This document shows positions 13,158 to 15,816 of a stretch of 15,816 bases of DNA, piece after piece. The notes below the pieces were generated by a model. It had not been told where the DNA came from, made no database searches, and saw only the letters and a list, made by a program, of their open reading frames with translations. This stretch comes from UBA4644 sp964541085 (lineage in GTDB: Bacteria > Bacillota > Clostridia > Oscillospirales > Butyricicoccaceae): the NCBI GenBank assembly GCA_964541085.1, contig CAZIPA010000039.1:1-15816 (forward strand). Reading direction: 5' to 3'. The position numbers were made by a program, and so were the translations under genes. How positions within the stretch are numbered: the first letter of the stretch is position 1; each line of letters begins with the position of its first letter.

Positions 13158-14108
13158 ATGCTGCAAAACTTTTTATACAGTCTCAACGCCACAGTCCCGG
13201 TGTTTGCCCTGATGGTGCTGGGCTGGGTGCTGAAGCGTGTGGGATTTTTGACCGATGAGTTTATCCGGGTGGCGGACAAGCTGGTGTTTCATGTGGCGCT
13301 GCCGGCCATGCTGTTTCTGGACATTGCCCAGATGGATCCCTCTCAGCTGCTGGACGGAAAGTTCGTGGTGTTCGGCGCATCGGTGACGCTGGTGAGCATT
13401 CTGCTGATCTGGCTGCTGGCCCGGCTGCTGCTGAAGCACCGGGAACAGGTGGGCGCCTTTGTACAGGGGGCCTACCGTTCCTCTGCCGCCATTCTGGGGG
13501 CGGCGCTGATTACCAATGTTTACGGCGACGCAGGCTACGCGCCGCTGATGATTCTGGCCTCTGTGCCGCTGTACAACATCTTCGCCGTGCTGGTGCTGGT
13601 GCTGGAATCCGGCGGCGACCGGCAGAAGGGCAGCGCCGGCATCAGGCGGGCGGCCATCAATGTGTGTAAAAATCCCATTATTCTGGGAATTGTGGTGGGA
13701 ATGCCCTTTGCCCTGCTGAAGCTGCCTCTCCCCGCTATGGTGACCAAAACCGTGTCGCTGGTGGGACAGCTGGCAACGCCGCTGGCGCTGCTGGCCATCG
13801 GTGCGGGCTTTGTCTGGCAGAACGCCCGGGAAAAGGCCGGGCCGGTCTCCGTGGCGGCGCTGACCAAGCTGGTGCTGCTGCCCATGGCCTTTCTGCCGCT
13901 GGCGGTGGCGCTGGGCTTCCGCAATGAACAGCTGATGGCCATTCTTATCATGCTGGGCTCGCCTTCCACGCCCAGCGGCTATATTATGGCGAAGCAGATG
14001 GGTGCGGACAGTCAGCTGGCCTCCGGCGTGGTGGTGCTGACCACGCTGTTTGCCTCGGTGACCATCACCGGCTGGATCTTCCTGCTGCGCAGTCTGGCGC
14101 TGCTGTAA
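13158..14108 (+). CDS. AEC-family (auxin efflux carrier-like) transporter
   Basis: A 316-residue integral membrane protein, family-typical length. About ten hydrophobic segments are visible, near residues 8-27, 41-57, 69-92, 103-120, 127-150, 170-189, 196-219, 232-252, 258-276 and 289-312. The family features are a first segment ending 'LGWVLKR', the conserved 'LVFHVALPA' with a helix-breaking Pro in segment 2, and 'GSPSTPSGYIMAKQMG' (267-282) near the carrier's crossing region. Bacterial members export or import organic anions such as malate, but the substrate here cannot be read from the sequence. AAGGAGGGG sits 6 bases ahead of the ATG. The gene is divergent from the LCP gene and convergent with the sigma/anti-sigma/VanZ operon, sharing a terminator with it. 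Confidence 0.92.
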   Translation: MLQNFLYSLNATVPVFALMVLGWVLKRVGFLTDEFIRVADKLVFHVALPAMLFLDIAQMDPSQLLDGKFVVFGASVTLVSILLIWLLARLLLKHREQVGAFVQGAYRSSAAILGAALITNVYGDAGYAPLMILASVPLYNIFAVLVLVLESGGDRQKGSAGIRRAAINVCKNPIILGIVVGMPFALLKLPLPAMVTKTVSLVGQLATPLALLAIGAGFVWQNAREKAGPVSVAALTKLVLLPMAFLPLAVALGFRNEQLMAILIMLGSPSTPSGYIMAKQMGADSQLASGVVVLTTLFASVTITGWIFLLRSLALL

Positions 14109-14125
14109 GATGACAAAAAATATAG

Positions 14126-14155
14126 CGGAGACGGAATTGATCCGTCTCCGTTTTG
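14126..14155. terminator. Bidirectional terminator between AEC and VanZ-like genes
   Basis: CGGAGACGGA (14126-14135) and TCCGTCTCCG (14141-14150) form a perfect 10-bp stem with a 5-base loop. TTTTGTTTTG follows on the plus strand and an A-rich stretch (14114-14124) on the other side gives a T-run on the minus strand. It ends both convergent transcripts. Confidence 0.92.
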
Positions 14156-14164
14156 TTTTGCCTG

Positions 14165-14722
14165 TTATAGCTTCTTTCGCAAAAGGCAGCCCAGGGGAAA
14201 GCTCACAAGGATGCCCAGCGCATTCATCAGCAGATCATCCACATCAAAGCTGCGTCCGATGATGGGCTGGAGCAGCTCGATCCCCAGCGGCACGGCCAGC
14301 GCCAGCTTCCAGCTGTCCCCCATCCGCAGCCCGGGAAACACCGGCGGCACCAGCACGCCCATGGGCAGAAACATGAGCACATTGCCTACCAGCATGGTGC
14401 GCACCCAGCTGTCCACCGTCAACTCACCCCGCAGCACCCGCAGTCCCGTGGGAATCAGCTGAAATTCTCCGGAAAACAGCGGCGCAAGCCCGGTTCCAAA
14501 CCAGCCCCAGCGGAGGAAATACCAGATTCTGCTCCAGAGATTCGCCGGAACCAGCACCAGATTGAACAGCCCCGTAAGATAGCACACCAGCAGCAGCCGG
14601 GGCACCTCCTGCCGCCAGCGCCACGCCTCACCCCGCCGGGAAAGTTTGCGTCGGCGAAACAGTCCATATACCGTTCCCACCAGCAGCGTGATGGGAACGA
14701 CCTCTAAAAACAGCTCTATCAT
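14165..14722 (-). CDS. VanZ-family membrane protein
   Basis: A 185-residue integral membrane protein with four to five hydrophobic segments (about 3-21, 41-60, 106-127, 138-152 and 164-181). VanZ-like hallmarks are 'NVLMFLPMGVLVP' (114-126), 'ELLQPIIGRSFDVDDLLMN' (149-167) and a last glycine-containing helix. Family members include the VanZ protein linked to teicoplanin resistance, but most, like this one, occur alone and have no proven function. It starts 9 bases after the anti-sigma stop, with GAGGAA as ribosome site overlapping that stop region, so it is the third gene of the sigma/anti-sigma operon. This suggests a cell-envelope response function, which is inference. Confidence 0.87.
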   Translation of the reverse strand: MIELFLEVVPITLLVGTVYGLFRRRKLSRRGEAWRWRQEVPRLLLVCYLTGLFNLVLVPANLWSRIWYFLRWGWFGTGLAPLFSGEFQLIPTGLRVLRGELTVDSWVRTMLVGNVLMFLPMGVLVPPVFPGLRMGDSWKLALAVPLGIELLQPIIGRSFDVDDLLMNALGILVSFPLGCLLRKKL

Positions 14723-14731
14723 GGCGTTTCC

Positions 14732-15460
14732 TCAGGGATGCTCCCGAATCTGCACCACGGTCCATTGTCCGTCGGCATCCTTTTCCACCCGCCAGAGGGC
14801 CTCAACATCCCAGCTGCCGTGGACGGTATCTCCCGCCGCATCAAAGGCTTCACAGGTGTATTTCACCCACAGATATCCCTCGTTCTTCCCCAGATGGGCA
14901 GACCACAGCTCCAGCGAATGATTCACAAAGGACACACCCGGATAGCTGTCACTGTGGCTGGCATAGCGGGAAAGGAGTCCGTATTTCTGCTGATTTTCCT
15001 CCCGGGTGTGCCGATGCTCCTGAAAGGCCGCGTCCGCCTGCCGGAGAATCCACTGAGCCTCTGTCCGGTCGGCGGTGCTGCCGATGGAAAGGGCCATCAC
15101 CAGCTCCTTTGGGGTGTAATAGGAGGCTGTCGGTGCCAGCTGTACCAGCCGGTACACCGGGAAAAAGTGCAGCAGCAACAGCACCGCCAGCACGATGGCC
15201 AGCACAATGCCCAGCACCCTTCCCTGCTTTTTCCGAAACCGTCTGCGCAGCGTCCGCAGCATGGCCTCCAGCTCCCGGGTATCCGGTTCTGCCGGGGGCG
15301 CAGCGTCCGTGGGGGCTTTTTGCCGCATGGCTTCCAGCGCCGCCGCACAGTCGGGGCATTCCTTCAGATGGGTCTGCAAAAAGGCCGCCGTATCCGCACT
15401 GGTCATTTCCTCCAGATACAGGGGCAGCAGATCCCGCACAACACTACATTGCTGCTTCAT
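14732..15460 (-). CDS. Zinc-finger anti-sigma factor, membrane-anchored
   Basis: A 242-residue protein that should hold the upstream ECF sigma factor inactive at the membrane. The N-terminal zinc-binding anti-sigma domain shows Cys5, then His31-x3-Cys35-x2-Cys38, after the typical 'DLLPLYLEEMTSADT' helix. A linker and basic stretch (72-81) lead to one membrane segment (about 82-103). The outer domain of about 140 residues has no family I recognise and is probably the sensor or a folded stalk. Its start overlaps the sigma gene's stop in ATGA, giving equal coupled synthesis, which is usual for such pairs. VanZ-like protein follows 9 bases on. Confidence 0.9.
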   Translation of the reverse strand: MKQQCSVVRDLLPLYLEEMTSADTAAFLQTHLKECPDCAAALEAMRQKAPTDAAPPAEPDTRELEAMLRTLRRRFRKKQGRVLGIVLAIVLAVLLLLHFFPVYRLVQLAPTASYYTPKELVMALSIGSTADRTEAQWILRQADAAFQEHRHTREENQQKYGLLSRYASHSDSYPGVSFVNHSLELWSAHLGKNEGYLWVKYTCEAFDAAGDTVHGSWDVEALWRVEKDADGQWTVVQIREHP

Positions 15461-15816
15461 GTTTCATCCTCCCATTCTTCCCGCAGCCTGTTTCTCGCCC
15501 GATGATAGGTGACACAGGCCCAGTTGTCCGTTTTGCCGAACAGCTCGCCGATTTCTCCAAAGGACAGCTGTCCATAAACCCGCCACAGGAACACTTCCCG
15601 ATAGGGCTCCGGCAGACGATGGAGCGCCGCCCGCAGACGGCGGGCCGTATCCCGGTCACAGGCCAGTTCCTCCGGGCCGGGTGCGGGAGAGGGCTGCTCC
15701 GGCAGCTCGTCCACCGGCAGCGGGCTCTGCCGCTTATGCTTTTTCTGCCAGGAATACCAGGTGTTTTTCCCGATCTGGCACAGCCACACCCGCACATCAC
15801 ATTCGCCGCGAAACTG
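15457..15816 (-). CDS. ECF-type RNA polymerase sigma factor (5' end outside window)
   Basis: The last 119 residues of a sigma-70 family factor; the frame runs off the window, so roughly the first 50 residues are missing. Visible are the end of region 2 ('FRGECDVRVWLCQIGKNTWY', which contacts the -10 box), a short variable linker rich in Pro and Glu, and region 4 ('LPEPYREVFLWRVYGQLSFGEI' then 'HRARNRLREEW'), whose HTH binds the -35 box. It overlaps the anti-sigma gene by four bases (ATGA). An internal GTG could be taken as a start, but the continuing homology upstream shows that the protein is longer. The regulon is unknown, and self-activation of the operon is likely but cannot be checked here. 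Confidence 0.93.
   Translation of the reverse strand, partial: QFRGECDVRVWLCQIGKNTWYSWQKKHKRQSPLPVDELPEQPSPAPGPEELACDRDTARRLRAALHRLPEPYREVFLWRVYGQLSFGEIGELFGKTDNWACVTYHRARNRLREEWEDET

Noticed and set aside
1..15816. CRISPR arrays, tRNA or rRNA genes, insertion sequences, integrase
   Set aside because: No regularly spaced repeats, cloverleaf or rRNA-like blocks, transposase motifs or integrase motifs were seen by reading. A tRNAscan/Infernal run could overturn this.

Overview
The window looks like chromosome of a Gram-positive anaerobe of class Clostridia, probably a gut Oscillospiraceae-type bacterium. The evidence is a Clostridium-type glutamate dehydrogenase, a LytR-CpsA-Psr cell-wall ligase, a secreted LysM-anchored nucleotidase, an ECF sigma/zinc-finger anti-sigma pair, strong AGGAGG ribosome sites and many intrinsic terminators. 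The host genes are GC-rich. Two stretches, about 1520-3960 and 9760-10610, are clearly richer in A and T and look acquired. The taxonomic call is inference.

Bases 1-1522 are the end of a prophage or prophage remnant: a terminase large subunit cut by the window edge, followed directly by a head-closure protein. The portal, protease and capsid genes that normally lie between these two are missing. Bases 1552-3732 hold a compact type II restriction-modification operon behind a near-consensus extended -10 promoter. Its genes are a 70-residue HTH regulator, a C5-cytosine methyltransferase and a PmeII-family restriction endonuclease, each overlapping the next. A cluster of inverted and direct repeats and an intrinsic terminator follow (3741-3915), then a second HTH regulator with a palindrome in front of it.

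Bases 4384-9755 are core metabolism. A catabolic or ammonia-assimilating glutamate dehydrogenase and a DUF1846 protein lie on the minus strand, each with its own promoter. Divergent from them is a secreted 5'-nucleotidase with a proline-rich linker and a LysM domain.

Bases 9760-10610 form a small AT-rich island. A DMP19/DUF4375-type gene is flanked by a 37-bp imperfect direct repeat, and one repeat copy lies inside an orphan 40-codon gene tail. This looks like a recombination scar.

Bases 10615-15816 are again host-like: an rRNA/tRNA uracil methyltransferase and an LCP-family protein (minus strand), an AEC-family transporter (plus strand), and a tightly coupled operon of ECF sigma factor (cut by the window end), anti-sigma factor and VanZ-like membrane protein (minus strand). 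I saw no rRNA, tRNA, CRISPR array, integrase or insertion-sequence transposase. The most interesting structures are the regulator-methylase-endonuclease operon embedded in the truncated phage module, the repeat-flanked DMP19 cassette, and complementary hairpin loops at the two ends of the gdhA transcript.
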